In this document: piece by piece, positions 35,122 through 44,454 of the stretch
Position numbering within the stretch: the stretch's first letter is position 1
How the letters are laid out: each line of letters opens with the position of its first letter
Assembly: GCA_929200535.1 (NCBI GenBank)
Contig: CAKMZV010000010.1
Coordinates: forward strand, 1-61,215
DNA length: 61,215 nt
Direction: 5' to 3'
Origin: an uncultured Gammaproteobacteria bacterium
GTDB taxonomy: Bacteria > Pseudomonadota > Gammaproteobacteria > CAKMZV01
Translations under genes and position numbers: made by a program
The notes under the pieces: model-generated
What the model saw: the letters and a program-made list of their open reading frames with translations, nothing else
Database searches by the model: none
What the model was told of the DNA's origin: nothing

Positions 35122-36008
35122 TGGGAAAAATTAACGAAAATCGATTGTCTTTGGTTTCTCTTGCGGTGCTTGGCAAGCCAGTTAGCCATAGTTTATCGCC
35201 AGTGATTCATCAGCATTTTGCTGAGCAGTTTGGGCGTGCTATTGATTATCAGAAAATTGAGATAGCGTCTAAAGAGGCGTTTATTGAATTTATTGCTAAG
35301 TCCGCAGATCGCTATTGTGGTTTTAATGTGACGGTGCCTTATAAACAGACGTTATTTGATTATGCACTTGAGAAGTGCGAGCAGTTTTCTGTAACCGCTA
35401 TTGCCGAGCAGGCTAAGGCAGCCAATACGGTTGTTTATTCTGCTTCTGAGGGAAAACCGCATTTTGTGGCGAATACCGATGGTGAGGGTTTTTTAAAACA
35501 TCTTGCGAAACTTGCGGTGCCAGTGCATCAGCAAAAAATTTTAATCTTGGGTGCAGGAGGGGCTACGATGGGTTTATTGGCTCAATTTTCTGTGCTTGCA
35601 AGGAGTGCTGATTTCCAAGGTGAAATATATTTGTGTAATCGCACGGCAGAAAAGGCGAAGAGCATTGCCGAGCATTATAATATTCATTATTGGGGTTTGG
35701 CAGAAGATGAAGGTGTCGATGTGCAGTTTGATCTTGTGATAAATGCCACGGCTCAGGGTTTGGATGGGAGTGCTTATCAAAATAATCATTTTACAAAGGA
35801 GCATATTCATCCTAAAACGTATTTTTACGATCTTTTTTATCAAAAGCAAGAAAATACATCATTTCTAAATTATGTGCGTAAAAATTATCCACAGCATCCG
35901 TATAGCGATGGCTTAGGAATGTTAATTGAACAAGCTGCATTAAGTTATCAATTATGGTTTGGTGATGAACCAACGACAGATTTGCTATATGCACAGTTGC
36001 GTTTGTAA
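35121..36008 (+). CDS. aroE: Shikimate dehydrogenase
   Basis: The 295-residue enzyme starting MGKINENRL reduces 3-dehydroshikimate with NADPH in the aromatic amino acid pathway. Substrate-site residues SHSLSP and the catalytic Lys in NVTVPYKQ are visible, then the NADP-binding GAGGATMGLLA and NRTAEKA. C-terminal YSDGLGMLIEQAA completes the pattern. The ATG at 35121 was chosen because GGAGGTGGG lies 8-16 bp upstream; an in-frame ATG at 35103 would add six residues. Confidence 0.93.
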   Translation: MGKINENRLSLVSLAVLGKPVSHSLSPVIHQHFAEQFGRAIDYQKIEIASKEAFIEFIAKSADRYCGFNVTVPYKQTLFDYALEKCEQFSVTAIAEQAKAANTVVYSASEGKPHFVANTDGEGFLKHLAKLAVPVHQQKILILGAGGATMGLLAQFSVLARSADFQGEIYLCNRTAEKAKSIAEHYNIHYWGLAEDEGVDVQFDLVINATAQGLDGSAYQNNHFTKEHIHPKTYFYDLFYQKQENTSFLNYVRKNYPQHPYSDGLGMLIEQAALSYQLWFGDEPTTDLLYAQLRL

Positions 36009-36013
36009 AAAAA

Positions 36014-36838
36014 ATGAATAGCGAATTTATCCAAATAATCAATAACTCGCCTGTTTTTGAAATTGTGCTTAATAAGCCTCCGGCGAATGCGATTGACCAT
36101 GGGCTTAGCTATGATTTGTATAATGCGTTTAAGCAATTTAATGAGGACGATAGTTTACGGGTTGCGATATTGCGTGCCGAACCTAATCCAAAAAATATTT
36201 TTTGTGCTGGATGGGATTTAAAGGCTTTTGCTCAGGGTGAGGGGCAAGGCGATAAGGGAGGGTATGATCTTGGACCTGGAGGGATTGGCGGTTTGCCAGA
36301 GTTTTGGGATTTGTATAAACCGGTTATTGCGGCGGTTAATGGGGTAACTGCTGGTGGTGGATTTGAGATGGTGCTGGGGGCGGATTTAATTGTGGCAACA
36401 GAGAATACGGAGTTTTTTCTTCCTGAAGCCTATCTTGGTTATCTTGCTGATGGTGGAGGCATTCAAAAATTACCTCGGCGATTACCTCATTATGTGGCAA
36501 TGGATATGTTACTTACTGGGCGAAGAATGAATGCTTTGGAAGCTAAGCAGTGGGGATTGGTGCGTGAGGTGGTCAGTGATGAGGCAGCTTTACTGATTAA
36601 TGTACGTGCTTTAGCCGAGGAGCTTGCAACAGCGGCTCCTTTGGCACATAAGGCAATTAAGGAGTTTATTCGTTTTAATGGGCATAAATCGGTTGAACAG
36701 GCTCATCAGGCAAGCCATGAGGCTTGGAACGGGCAAGGGGAGCTATCCGTTTATAAGCAAATGCTAACTTCTGATGATTTTGATGAGGGGGCGAAATCTT
36801 TTACCGAAAAACGCCCGCCTAAATTTACTGGAAAATAA
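36014..36838 (+). CDS. Crotonase, carnitinyl-CoA dehydratase (CaiD)-like
   Basis: The 274-residue enoyl-CoA hydratase/isomerase family protein follows CaiD closely in pattern: LNKPPANAID, FCAGWDLKAFAQGEG, LGPGGIGGLPEFWDLYKPVIAAVNG, GGGFEMVLGADLI and LPEAYLGYLADGGG, then LTGRRMNALEAKQWGLV. Oxyanion-hole glycines are in AGWDLKAF and TAGGGFEM, and the Glu in LPEA is in the catalytic position. It begins 5 bp after aroE and is followed by an acyl-CoA synthetase. A CoA-thioester hydration step is likely; whether carnitine is the substrate is uncertain because no caiA/caiB is in view. Confidence 0.8.
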   Translation: MNSEFIQIINNSPVFEIVLNKPPANAIDHGLSYDLYNAFKQFNEDDSLRVAILRAEPNPKNIFCAGWDLKAFAQGEGQGDKGGYDLGPGGIGGLPEFWDLYKPVIAAVNGVTAGGGFEMVLGADLIVATENTEFFLPEAYLGYLADGGGIQKLPRRLPHYVAMDMLLTGRRMNALEAKQWGLVREVVSDEAALLINVRALAEELATAAPLAHKAIKEFIRFNGHKSVEQAHQASHEAWNGQGELSVYKQMLTSDDFDEGAKSFTEKRPPKFTGK

Positions 36839-36859
36839 GATTAAAGGCTATAGTCCACA

Positions 36860-38968
36860 ATGGAGGATTATAAAAATCACCGCTTAAATGCTATGTTTGA
36901 GGCAAATTCCATTGCCTTGGTTGGTGCATCCGCTCGTCCTAATTCTTTTGGGCTTAGGTTGGTAGAAAGTGTTCGGGTGTTAGGATTTGATGGCTTGGTA
37001 AGTTATGTTAATCCAAGTTACGATAAAATTTTTGATACCCCTTGTTTCCCCTCCATTAAAGAGATAGATAATCCGCCAGATCTTGCTCTTTTAGGGGTTG
37101 GACCAAGGCATCTTGAGCAGGCTTTGATGGAGGCAATTGAGGCAGGGGTTAAATCGGCAGTGATTTATGATTCTTGCTATGGTGTGGCAAGTGATGGAAA
37201 AACTGCACTGTTATCACGTTTGCGTGCTCTTGCGAGAGAGAGCGGTATTGCGGTATGTGGTGGCAATGGTATGGGTTTTTTAAATGTGCCTGGCAAGAGA
37301 ATGGGTTGTTATTATTCAATTCCTGCTCTGAAGCCAGGTGGGATCAGCCTTATTGCTCAGTCTGGTTCGGTTTTCTCGGTGTTAGCATTTAATGATTTAC
37401 GGTATCGTTTTGATATTGTGGTTTCTCCCGGTCAGGAAATTAGTATTGGTATTGAGGAGTACATAGAGTATGCTTTAATGCGTCCGACAACCAAGGTGAT
37501 TGCTTTATTTATGGAGGGATGCCACAACCCACAACGGTTGATGCAAGTGTTGGCACAGGCTCAACAACAGGGGATTCCGATTGTGGTTTGTAAGGTGGGT
37601 AAAACCGAAGAGAGCAAAAAAATGGCTCAATCTCATACCGGAGCTTTGGCAGGTTCAGAAGTGGCTTATCAAGCGATTTTTGATTATTATGGAGTGATTA
37701 GTGTCGATTCAGTGGATCAGCTAATGAATGTTGCATTACTATGTTCACAAGGGCGTGATTTTCCTGAGGGTGGGGTTGCGATGCTGACTGATTCTGGAGG
37801 CTTGCGTGAGTTAATTATTGATCGTGCCGAAGTTTTGGATGTGCCGTTAGCAAAGATGACTGCAAAACTTAGCCAACAAATTAAGGCGGTTTTACCGCCT
37901 TCGCTTACGCCCTCTAATCCTTTAGATTGCTTGGATTCATTGGACGCTGAATATCATATGATTTATGAAAATGCGTATCGGCGATTTAGTGATTCCGATG
38001 AGGTGGCTATGTTGGGTTTAGAGGCTGATTTGCGTGATGATTATAGTTATGTGCCAGAGCTTTTTGAGCTTAGCTGTCGCTTGTCTAAAATAAGTTCAAA
38101 GCCTTGTTTTTTCTATTCAAGTTTCTCACAAGCGAATAATAAAAAACTTGCACAGGAATTAGCACAAGTGAATGTCCCAGTGATTAACGGTACTGAGGAT
38201 ATGCTCCATACGGTTAAGTATGTATTGAATTGGCGAGATAGCAAAAAAGCGTTTGCCCAATATCAACAAGAATGCTATTATTGTCCAGAGGCTCAAGTGG
38301 TACAGAAATGGCAACAAAAATTATCCCAATCCTCAACAATAAATGAGGCAAGTAGTTTGCAAATGTTAAGTGATTTTGCCATTCCCACAATTGAACATTC
38401 TATTTGTGAGAATTGGCAGGAGGTGCAAAAGAGTGCAGCCCAGCTTAGTTATCCTTTGGTATTGAAAACAGCTATGCCAGAAATCAATCATAAGAGTGAT
38501 TTGGGCGGTGTTATTTTAAATATCCAAAATGAGAATGAATTGGAAGCGGCCTACCAAAATTTACAAAAAAATCTTGGTAATCGGGTGATTCTTCAGCCGA
38601 TGTTGGGTGTACAAAAAAATTCAGTTGAGTTAGCTTTTGGGTGCGTGATGGATAAGGATTTTGGTGCTATTGTGATGCTGGCTGCTGGTGGGATTTTGAT
38701 AGAGGCTTTGCAAGATCGTCAGTTTGCTTTAGCTCCTTTTGGGATTGCAAAAGCCAATCAGATGATTGAAAAACTCACAATAAATAAATTGCTTAGTGGT
38801 TATAGAGGTAAGCTTGCCATTGATAAACAGGCTCTATCAAATGCACTTTCTAATTTTTCAGTGATGTGCGATAGCTTAAAAAATCACTGTGAGGAAATTG
38901 ATGCCAACCCAATCATCGCCAGCGAAACTGGGGTGAGGGCAATCGATGCGTTGGTAATACTCAGTTAA
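36860..38968 (+). CDS. Acyl-CoA synthetase (NDP-forming), acetate-CoA ligase family
   Basis: The 702-residue protein has the fused domain order of NDP-forming acyl-CoA ligases. A CoA-binding Rossmann domain (ALVGASARPNSFGLRL near residue 18) comes first. A succinyl-CoA-ligase-like domain with SHTGALAGSEVA (about residue 255) and a C-terminal ATP-grasp domain (YPLVLKT, HKSDLGGVI, ELAFGCVMD) follow. It would activate a carboxylic acid to its CoA ester, feeding the CaiD-like crotonase encoded 21 bp upstream. The stop is 5 bp from the convergent gabD stop. Confidence 0.85.
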   Translation: MEDYKNHRLNAMFEANSIALVGASARPNSFGLRLVESVRVLGFDGLVSYVNPSYDKIFDTPCFPSIKEIDNPPDLALLGVGPRHLEQALMEAIEAGVKSAVIYDSCYGVASDGKTALLSRLRALARESGIAVCGGNGMGFLNVPGKRMGCYYSIPALKPGGISLIAQSGSVFSVLAFNDLRYRFDIVVSPGQEISIGIEEYIEYALMRPTTKVIALFMEGCHNPQRLMQVLAQAQQQGIPIVVCKVGKTEESKKMAQSHTGALAGSEVAYQAIFDYYGVISVDSVDQLMNVALLCSQGRDFPEGGVAMLTDSGGLRELIIDRAEVLDVPLAKMTAKLSQQIKAVLPPSLTPSNPLDCLDSLDAEYHMIYENAYRRFSDSDEVAMLGLEADLRDDYSYVPELFELSCRLSKISSKPCFFYSSFSQANNKKLAQELAQVNVPVINGTEDMLHTVKYVLNWRDSKKAFAQYQQECYYCPEAQVVQKWQQKLSQSSTINEASSLQMLSDFAIPTIEHSICENWQEVQKSAAQLSYPLVLKTAMPEINHKSDLGGVILNIQNENELEAAYQNLQKNLGNRVILQPMLGVQKNSVELAFGCVMDKDFGAIVMLAAGGILIEALQDRQFALAPFGIAKANQMIEKLTINKLLSGYRGKLAIDKQALSNALSNFSVMCDSLKNHCEEIDANPIIASETGVRAIDALVILS

Positions 38969-38973
38969 ACAGC

Positions 38974-40440
38974 TTATTGAAATGAGAGTAGTGAGTATTT
39001 AATATCGAGATATTCTTCGATACCCAGTTCTGATCCTTCACGTCCGATGCCTGATTCTTTTACGCCACCAAATGGTCCAAACTCGTTGGAGAAAATTCCG
39101 GTGTTAATACCAATCATCCCAGAACGTAGGGCTTGATTGACGCGGTTTATTTGGCGGTAGTCTTGGCTACAAAAGTAGGCGGCTAAGCCGTGTACTGTAT
39201 CATTAGCAATGGCAATGCCTTGTTCTTCTGTATCAAATTTAATCAGTGGGGCAACCGGACCAAAAATTTCTTCACAGTTATAAGGTGAGTCTTGAGGTAC
39301 ATTACTTAGGATAGTGGGTTGGAAAAAGGTAAATCCAAGCTCGTGAGGTTTGCCTCCGAGTAAGCATTCCGCACCTTTTGATAGGGTATTTTGGACAAAG
39401 GTATCCACTTTTTCAAGCGCTTGCTTATTGATTAATGGTCCTATAGTAACCCCCTCTTCAAGTCCATTACCAACTTTGAGTTGTTGAGTTTTTTTAATGA
39501 AACTATCAACAAATTCATCGTATATTTTGCTTTGTACAAGAATCCGATTGGCACAGACGCACGTTTGCCCAGCATTACGGAATTTACTTGCCATTAGTGC
39601 TTCAATGGTGGTATTAATATCGGCACTATCAAAAACAATAAAAGGGGCATTTCCGCCGAGTTCCATTGAGGTACGTTTTACTGTATCGGCACTTTGTTTC
39701 ATTAAAATTTTTCCGACTCTTGTTGAGCCCGTGAAGCTGATTTTTCTGACTGTGGCTGAGGCGGTTAGAGCATTGCCAACGCTTGCCGCATCATCCGTTG
39801 GGATAATATTGATTAAGCCTTTGGGCATTCCTGCTTGCTGTGCTAATTCTGCTAAAGCAAAGGCACTAAGAGGAGTGAGTTCAGAGGGTTTGACGACCAC
39901 GCTACACCCAGCGGCAATAGCTGGTGCTACCTTGCGTGTAATCATTGTGAGAGGGAAATTCCAAGGGGTAACAATGCCGACGACGCCAACCGGTTCTTTG
40001 GTGTATTTTAATTCAGCGTTGGGGGAGAATGCAGATTTGACAACGCCGTTCATCCGCTTGCCTTGTTCGGCAAACCATTGAACAAAGGTGGCAGCATAGA
40101 TAACTTCTCCAGCAGCTTCAGCATAGGGCTTTCCTTGCTCAACGACCATTAATGTTGCCAAGTCTTTTTGGTTATCCATAATCAATTGATACCATTTCAT
40201 TAAAAGGCTATAGCGTTCTTTAATAGGGCTTAATTTCCATTGTTGGAATGCGATTTCAGCAGCTTCAATGGCTTGGTTGGTTTCTTGTGCTCCCATATTA
40301 GCAACCTCGGCAATGGGTACATCATTGGCTGGATTGGTAACGATAAAGGTTTTTTTGCTTTGCGCATCTACCCATTCACCGTTGATAAACCCTTGGGTTT
40401 GGAAGAGTGATTTATTTTGAAGTTCAATGTTTTTTGTCAT
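38974..40440 (-). CDS. gabD: NAD(P)-dependent succinate-semialdehyde dehydrogenase
   Basis: The 488-residue aldehyde dehydrogenase has the SSADH pattern TPWNFPLTMITRKVAPAIAAG, FTGSTRVGK, MELGGNAPFIVF with the general-base Glu, and NAGQTCVCANRI with the catalytic Cys. A C-terminal IGREGSELGIEEYLDIKY closes the family pattern. It oxidises succinate semialdehyde to succinate, for example in GABA or related amine catabolism. It is convergent with the CaiD/acyl-CoA synthetase genes, suggesting a small catabolic neighbourhood. Substrate specificity beyond the family is inferred. Confidence 0.88.
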   Translation of the reverse strand: MTKNIELQNKSLFQTQGFINGEWVDAQSKKTFIVTNPANDVPIAEVANMGAQETNQAIEAAEIAFQQWKLSPIKERYSLLMKWYQLIMDNQKDLATLMVVEQGKPYAEAAGEVIYAATFVQWFAEQGKRMNGVVKSAFSPNAELKYTKEPVGVVGIVTPWNFPLTMITRKVAPAIAAGCSVVVKPSELTPLSAFALAELAQQAGMPKGLINIIPTDDAASVGNALTASATVRKISFTGSTRVGKILMKQSADTVKRTSMELGGNAPFIVFDSADINTTIEALMASKFRNAGQTCVCANRILVQSKIYDEFVDSFIKKTQQLKVGNGLEEGVTIGPLINKQALEKVDTFVQNTLSKGAECLLGGKPHELGFTFFQPTILSNVPQDSPYNCEEIFGPVAPLIKFDTEEQGIAIANDTVHGLAAYFCSQDYRQINRVNQALRSGMIGINTGIFSNEFGPFGGVKESGIGREGSELGIEEYLDIKYSLLSFQ

Positions 40441-40490
40441 AGTTTTTTATTGTATGGTTTTTTAATTGAAATGAATATCGATATTGGGTT

Positions 40491-41732
40491 TTAGAGTTTG
40501 GCAGCCTGTACTTGAAAATCTTCCCACCACCTTGCAGCCTCTTTATGTTGGGGGGCTTCATCGCTTTCTACCCTTAAACATAAAAAATCATAAGCAGCAC
40601 GAAATTTAGGACGATTAAAAAGTCGTTCTGCTTGTCTATGATCATCAACTTTGGAAAAATGTTGAATAAGTTTATCGTGTAAAAGCCAAATATCAATGAT
40701 TTGTTGTATCCAAAATTTAGATAGTCGGATAATTTGTTTTTGTTGAAAGCAAATGCTTTGTAAGGAGAGATATACTTCGTTAGGTTTTTTATTTTTCGTT
40801 TTTTGTGATTGTTTATACTGCACATCCGCCCACAGAAAAAAAGCAAACAGAAATGGAATACTAACAGGTTTTCCTTCATTAACACGTTTGTCTGTATTAA
40901 TAAGAGCACATTCAATAAACCTATTGTAAGTTTTTTCAAATTCTGGATTATTTTTTAATCGCTTATCAATGCTTGGAAATAGAGTATAGAATAAATTATA
41001 TTTACGTAAGTTTCGATAGTTTTCAAGAGAATGCCCTTGAAGGAATAATTTGCGGCTTTCATCCAGCATTCTTGCTGGTGGTATTGTCGATAGTCGATGG
41101 CTCGATTCATTAATGCTTTTAACGTCTTCTGGACTAATGGTTAATCCAGTTTTAGAATGTAGGCGGATAGCACGAACCATTCGTAGAGGGTCTTCCGCAA
41201 AGCGTTTTTTAGGATTACCAATGCTCCGTAAAATGCCTTTTTCAATATCTTCTATTCCAGAAGTGTAGTCAATACATTTATCTTTAATGGGATGATAATA
41301 AATAGCATTGATTGTGAAGTCACGTCGCTGAGCGTCTTCTTTTATTGATGTACCAAAAATGTTATCTTTTTCAATTCTTCCTTGACGGTTGATAATACGT
41401 CCTTCATTGCTCGTTTTTGTTGAGCTCATTGCTCGCAAGGTGGAAACTTCTATGGGCTCTTTTGAATTCATATAAACATGTGTAATTTGAAATCTCCGAC
41501 CAATAATAAGGCACTTGCGTTTAAAAATTTTCTTTATTTCTAAGGGCGTTGCTACGGTCGTAATATCATAATCTTTGGGCTCGCAATCTAATAAAAGATC
41601 GCGGATACAACCACCGACTAACCAAGCATCAAAACCGTGTTTATACAGTATCTCGCATATTTTTATACTATCTTGATTGAGTAGTTTTATATTAAAGGTG
41701 CGTTTTTGATAATTATCTTGGTGGTTTAGCAT
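40491..41732 (-). CDS. pcnB: Poly(A) polymerase I
   Basis: The 413-residue class II nucleotidyltransferase has AWLVGGCIRDLLLDCEPKDYD (substrate GG and the catalytic DxD in DYD), RRFQITHVY, EDAQRRDFTINAIYY and FAEDPLRMVRAIR. The last is diagnostic of the PcnB/CCA-adding superfamily, and length and the C-terminal basic region favour PcnB. It adds poly(A) tails that target RNA for decay. folK, which often follows pcnB, is not present here. No promoter stands out in the 112-bp region between it and gabD or the upstream lipoprotein gene. Confidence 0.9.
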   Translation of the reverse strand: MLNHQDNYQKRTFNIKLLNQDSIKICEILYKHGFDAWLVGGCIRDLLLDCEPKDYDITTVATPLEIKKIFKRKCLIIGRRFQITHVYMNSKEPIEVSTLRAMSSTKTSNEGRIINRQGRIEKDNIFGTSIKEDAQRRDFTINAIYYHPIKDKCIDYTSGIEDIEKGILRSIGNPKKRFAEDPLRMVRAIRLHSKTGLTISPEDVKSINESSHRLSTIPPARMLDESRKLFLQGHSLENYRNLRKYNLFYTLFPSIDKRLKNNPEFEKTYNRFIECALINTDKRVNEGKPVSIPFLFAFFLWADVQYKQSQKTKNKKPNEVYLSLQSICFQQKQIIRLSKFWIQQIIDIWLLHDKLIQHFSKVDDHRQAERLFNRPKFRAAYDFLCLRVESDEAPQHKEAARWWEDFQVQAAKL

Positions 41733-41756
41733 TGAAAAAATTAAAGGGTTTTCTGG

Positions 41757-42644
41757 TTAGTCGTTAATTAAATCGACAAATTCATCTCGGTAAGAGTCTA
41801 ACTCTTCAATCAAATATTCTTTTTGTTCAGGAGTGATTATTTGTATTGAAGAAAGATTTGCATATTGAATGATTTGGTGATTTTTAGCCGCTGCAATGAG
41901 ATAGTCACTGGATTTTTTAACAGTAAGACGCATCATTTTTTTCTTAAATTCTGGCAGGGGAAGTGTATGATTTTTGCCACCTTTTAAACGACTTTTAAGT
42001 AATGTTATCCACTGTTCTTGTTTATTCTTTCGATGTGCCAACAAGGGCTTCCTTAAATCAGATAGCTTGGCGACTTGTTTGTTAATAATTTTATATTGTT
42101 GTTTCGTAAGGTCATCAATCCATTTTTCAAGATTTTCTGCTGTAATCTCTGCCACCTCTTCAAAATATTCTTTTTTATTAACTTTAAAATTTTTTTCACT
42201 TTTTTTATTGAGGGTGTTAAAATGTGCTTGCAACTCTTTAATTTGCTTAGGCGTTATCTCAGTAGAAAGATGGGCAAATTCATCAATCACTTTGTTGAGG
42301 ACAAGCCTCAATTCATTATCAAATATTGATTTTACCCAAATCATATCTGGCATTTTTAAACCTTTATTCAAGCGTTTTTTATATTCATCAATCCATTTAA
42401 TATATTGAGGCAAGCGTTCTTTACGATGCCATAAAAGGATATTTTCAAAGATGGGTTCTACTTTATCCTCTTGCTCATCTGATAGGGTGATAATATCAGT
42501 GAGCTCGCTCATTGCGAAGTGTGTCAAATTATTGTAAAAAATGGAAAAAGCAGAGCACCCAGTGAGCGTGGTAATAAGCACGAATACTAAGGCTAATCTT
42601 TTAATGTAAAAGATTAGCTTGAGATTTTTTAAAATGTGCGCCAT
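41757..42644 (-). CDS. DUF6279 family lipoprotein
   Basis: The 295-residue protein has a signal peptide with lipobox LTGC (Cys about residue 30), so it is probably lipid-anchored. The mature part begins SAFSIFYNNLTHF and is almost entirely charged amphipathic helix, with ITLSDEQEDKVEPI, LEKWIDDLTKQQYK and LITPEQKEYL-like segments typical of DUF6279. Its function is unknown. It is followed by pcnB at 24 bp. A divergent livG gene begins 137 bp away. Confidence 0.8.
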   Translation of the reverse strand: MAHILKNLKLIFYIKRLALVFVLITTLTGCSAFSIFYNNLTHFAMSELTDIITLSDEQEDKVEPIFENILLWHRKERLPQYIKWIDEYKKRLNKGLKMPDMIWVKSIFDNELRLVLNKVIDEFAHLSTEITPKQIKELQAHFNTLNKKSEKNFKVNKKEYFEEVAEITAENLEKWIDDLTKQQYKIINKQVAKLSDLRKPLLAHRKNKQEQWITLLKSRLKGGKNHTLPLPEFKKKMMRLTVKKSSDYLIAAAKNHQIIQYANLSSIQIITPEQKEYLIEELDSYRDEFVDLIND

Positions 42645-42780
42645 GGAAAAGTAAATATAAAAGACTAATGAACTAAAATTATAAGCTATAGTTGCTTTTC
42701 TCTTATGTGTAGAACCTCTATTGTGCAGTAAAATTATCCAAGAACTTGAGATTTTTTTAATTATTTAACCCTAAATTTTT

Positions 42781-43545
42781 ATGAATGTACTTCGCACGGA
42801 GAATTTATCTGTTAATTTTGATGGTTTTCGTGCTGTAGATAATTGCTCAATCGCTATTGAAGAAAATAAAATAACAGCCCTGATAGGTCCTAATGGTGCA
42901 GGAAAGACGACGTTGTTTAATTTACTTGCAGGTACTTTCCCTTCCACCGAAGGAGCAATATTTTTTCAAGAAAAAGAGATTACCAAAAAATCTCCGAGAG
43001 AACGATTTCAATTAGGAATGGCTCGTACATTTCAAATCCCGCATGAATTTCACCGTCTAACTGTATTAGAAAATTTAATGGTCGTGCCTCTTGAGCAACA
43101 AGGTGAATCTTTATGGGCTAATTGGTTTATCCCTCTATCGGTAAAAAATAAAGAAAAGAAAGTGCAACAGCAAGCCTGGGAAACCTTAGAGTTTTTAGAG
43201 CTCACTTCTGTTGCTAATGAACTTGCTGGCAAGCTTTCAGGTGGACAAAAAAAATTATTAGAATTAGGACGTGCAATGATGAGTGGTGCGAAATTTATGT
43301 TATTAGATGAAATTGCTGCTGGGGTTAATCGCACCTTACTGCGTAAATTAGAGCAAAAAATTATCGAACTTAATGAGCAACGTGGCTATACTTTTTTGCT
43401 GATTGAGCACGATACTGAAATGGTGCAAAAATTAAGCAATAAAGTGATTTGTATGGTCGCTGGGAGCATTCTTGCCGAGGGCTCATTTGTTGAAATTTGC
43501 AACCATCCGACTGTGCTTGAGGCATATCTTGGTGAAGCAGTTTAA
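42781..43545 (+). CDS. livG: Branched-chain amino acid-type ABC transporter ATPase LivG
   Basis: The 254-residue ATPase has Walker A GPNGAGKTT, the LivG-type FQLGMARTFQIPHEF, signature KLSGGQKKLLELGRAM and Walker B MLLDEIAAG. The usual Pro of DEPAAG is replaced (DEIAAG). The switch His lies in LIEHDTEM. It would power uptake through LivH/LivM. The gene starts a plus-strand liv cluster in the order G-F-(RM)-H-M, not the usual K-H-M-G-F. No periplasmic binding protein is encoded anywhere in the window. Confidence 0.9.
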   Translation: MNVLRTENLSVNFDGFRAVDNCSIAIEENKITALIGPNGAGKTTLFNLLAGTFPSTEGAIFFQEKEITKKSPRERFQLGMARTFQIPHEFHRLTVLENLMVVPLEQQGESLWANWFIPLSVKNKEKKVQQQAWETLEFLELTSVANELAGKLSGGQKKLLELGRAMMSGAKFMLLDEIAAGVNRTLLRKLEQKIIELNEQRGYTFLLIEHDTEMVQKLSNKVICMVAGSILAEGSFVEICNHPTVLEAYLGEAV

Positions 43546-43551
43546 TAAAGT

Positions 43552-43710
43552 GAGACCTTGGAAACAAAGATATGACAAGTGAAAAAGAAAAAAATTGCCC
43601 TGATTTTTGTTGTGAAATTTGCCAAGACGGACGTATTAGCTGCATTTCACGCCTCAATCAGCACAATTTTTTCTTTTTTTCCTTTTGCCATACTTTATTA
43701 CAAAGATCTC
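43552..43710. mobile_element. MITE-like palindromic element, copy 2, between livG and livF
   Basis: The element is 159 bp with ends GAGACCTTG and AAGATCTC and the same internal palindrome as copies 1 and 3 (CCTGATTTT on the left, GCCTCAATCAG on the right). It falls 6 bp after the livG stop and 13 bp before the livF start, so the two genes probably remain co-transcribed. The folded transcript may affect their relative expression. No transposase is encoded. Confidence 0.85.
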
Positions 43711-43723
43711 AAAGCACAATAAA

Positions 43724-44431
43724 ATGGCATTATTAGAAGTTCAAAATATCCACGGTGGCTATGGTGATAACACTATTTTAAATGGTGTTAATATTGAAGT
43801 TATGGAGAATGAAATGGTGGCTATTATCGGTCCTAATGGGGCAGGTAAATCGACCGTAATGCGAGCCGTTATGGGAATGCTGAATATTCATTCTGGAAAA
43901 ATAGTTTATGCTGGAGAAGATATTACCAACCTTCCCACAAGTGAAATTGTCAAACAGGATATATCCTATGTGCCTCAAGTGGCAAATATATTTACCGATA
44001 TGAGCATTTATGACAATTTACTGATGGGAGGCTTTTTAAATTCCGAGAGTGCTAACAAAAAAGCCTTACAACGGGTATTTGATTTTTTCCCCGATCTTGC
44101 ACAAAAATCCAAAACTCTGGCAGGCAATCTTTCTGGTGGTCAGCGTCAAATGTTAGCCATAGGGCGAGCCTTGATGCTTACCCCTAAGCTAATCTTACTG
44201 GACGAACCGACAGCAGGCTTATCTCCCAAATATATGAAGCAAATTTTCACCATACTCGACACGATAAAAAAACAAAAAATCGCGGTATTATTAGTGGAGC
44301 AACACGCCAAACAAGCTCTTGGTTATGCCGACCGAGGATACATTCTCACCCTTGGCAAAAATCGCCATGAAGGCGACAGTGATTATCTACTCAACGATCC
44401 AGAAATTCTAAAGGTTTTTCTTGGTGGATAG
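43724..44431 (+). CDS. livF: Branched-chain amino acid-type ABC transporter ATPase LivF
   Basis: The product from ATG 43724 (MALLEVQNIHGGYG) has 235 residues. An upstream ATG at 43685 would put a start inside the repeat and is rejected. Walker A GPNGAGKST, the LivF-type SYVPQVANIF and LYDNL-like IYDNLLMGGF are visible. Signature NLSGGQRQMLAIGRAL, Walker B LILLDEPTAGLSP and the switch LVEQHAKQAL follow. It pairs with LivG. The next gene downstream belongs to a restriction-modification system. Confidence 0.92.
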   Translation: MALLEVQNIHGGYGDNTILNGVNIEVMENEMVAIIGPNGAGKSTVMRAVMGMLNIHSGKIVYAGEDITNLPTSEIVKQDISYVPQVANIFTDMSIYDNLLMGGFLNSESANKKALQRVFDFFPDLAQKSKTLAGNLSGGQRQMLAIGRALMLTPKLILLDEPTAGLSPKYMKQIFTILDTIKKQKIAVLLVEQHAKQALGYADRGYILTLGKNRHEGDSDYLLNDPEILKVFLGG

Positions 44432-44454
44432 GGTCTATTTTAGGAAAAATAATT

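Noticed and set aside
43685-43723. The upstream ATG for livF at 43685.
   Set aside because: It lies inside the MITE-like repeat; the ATG at 43724 starts the normal LivF N-terminus (MALLEV).
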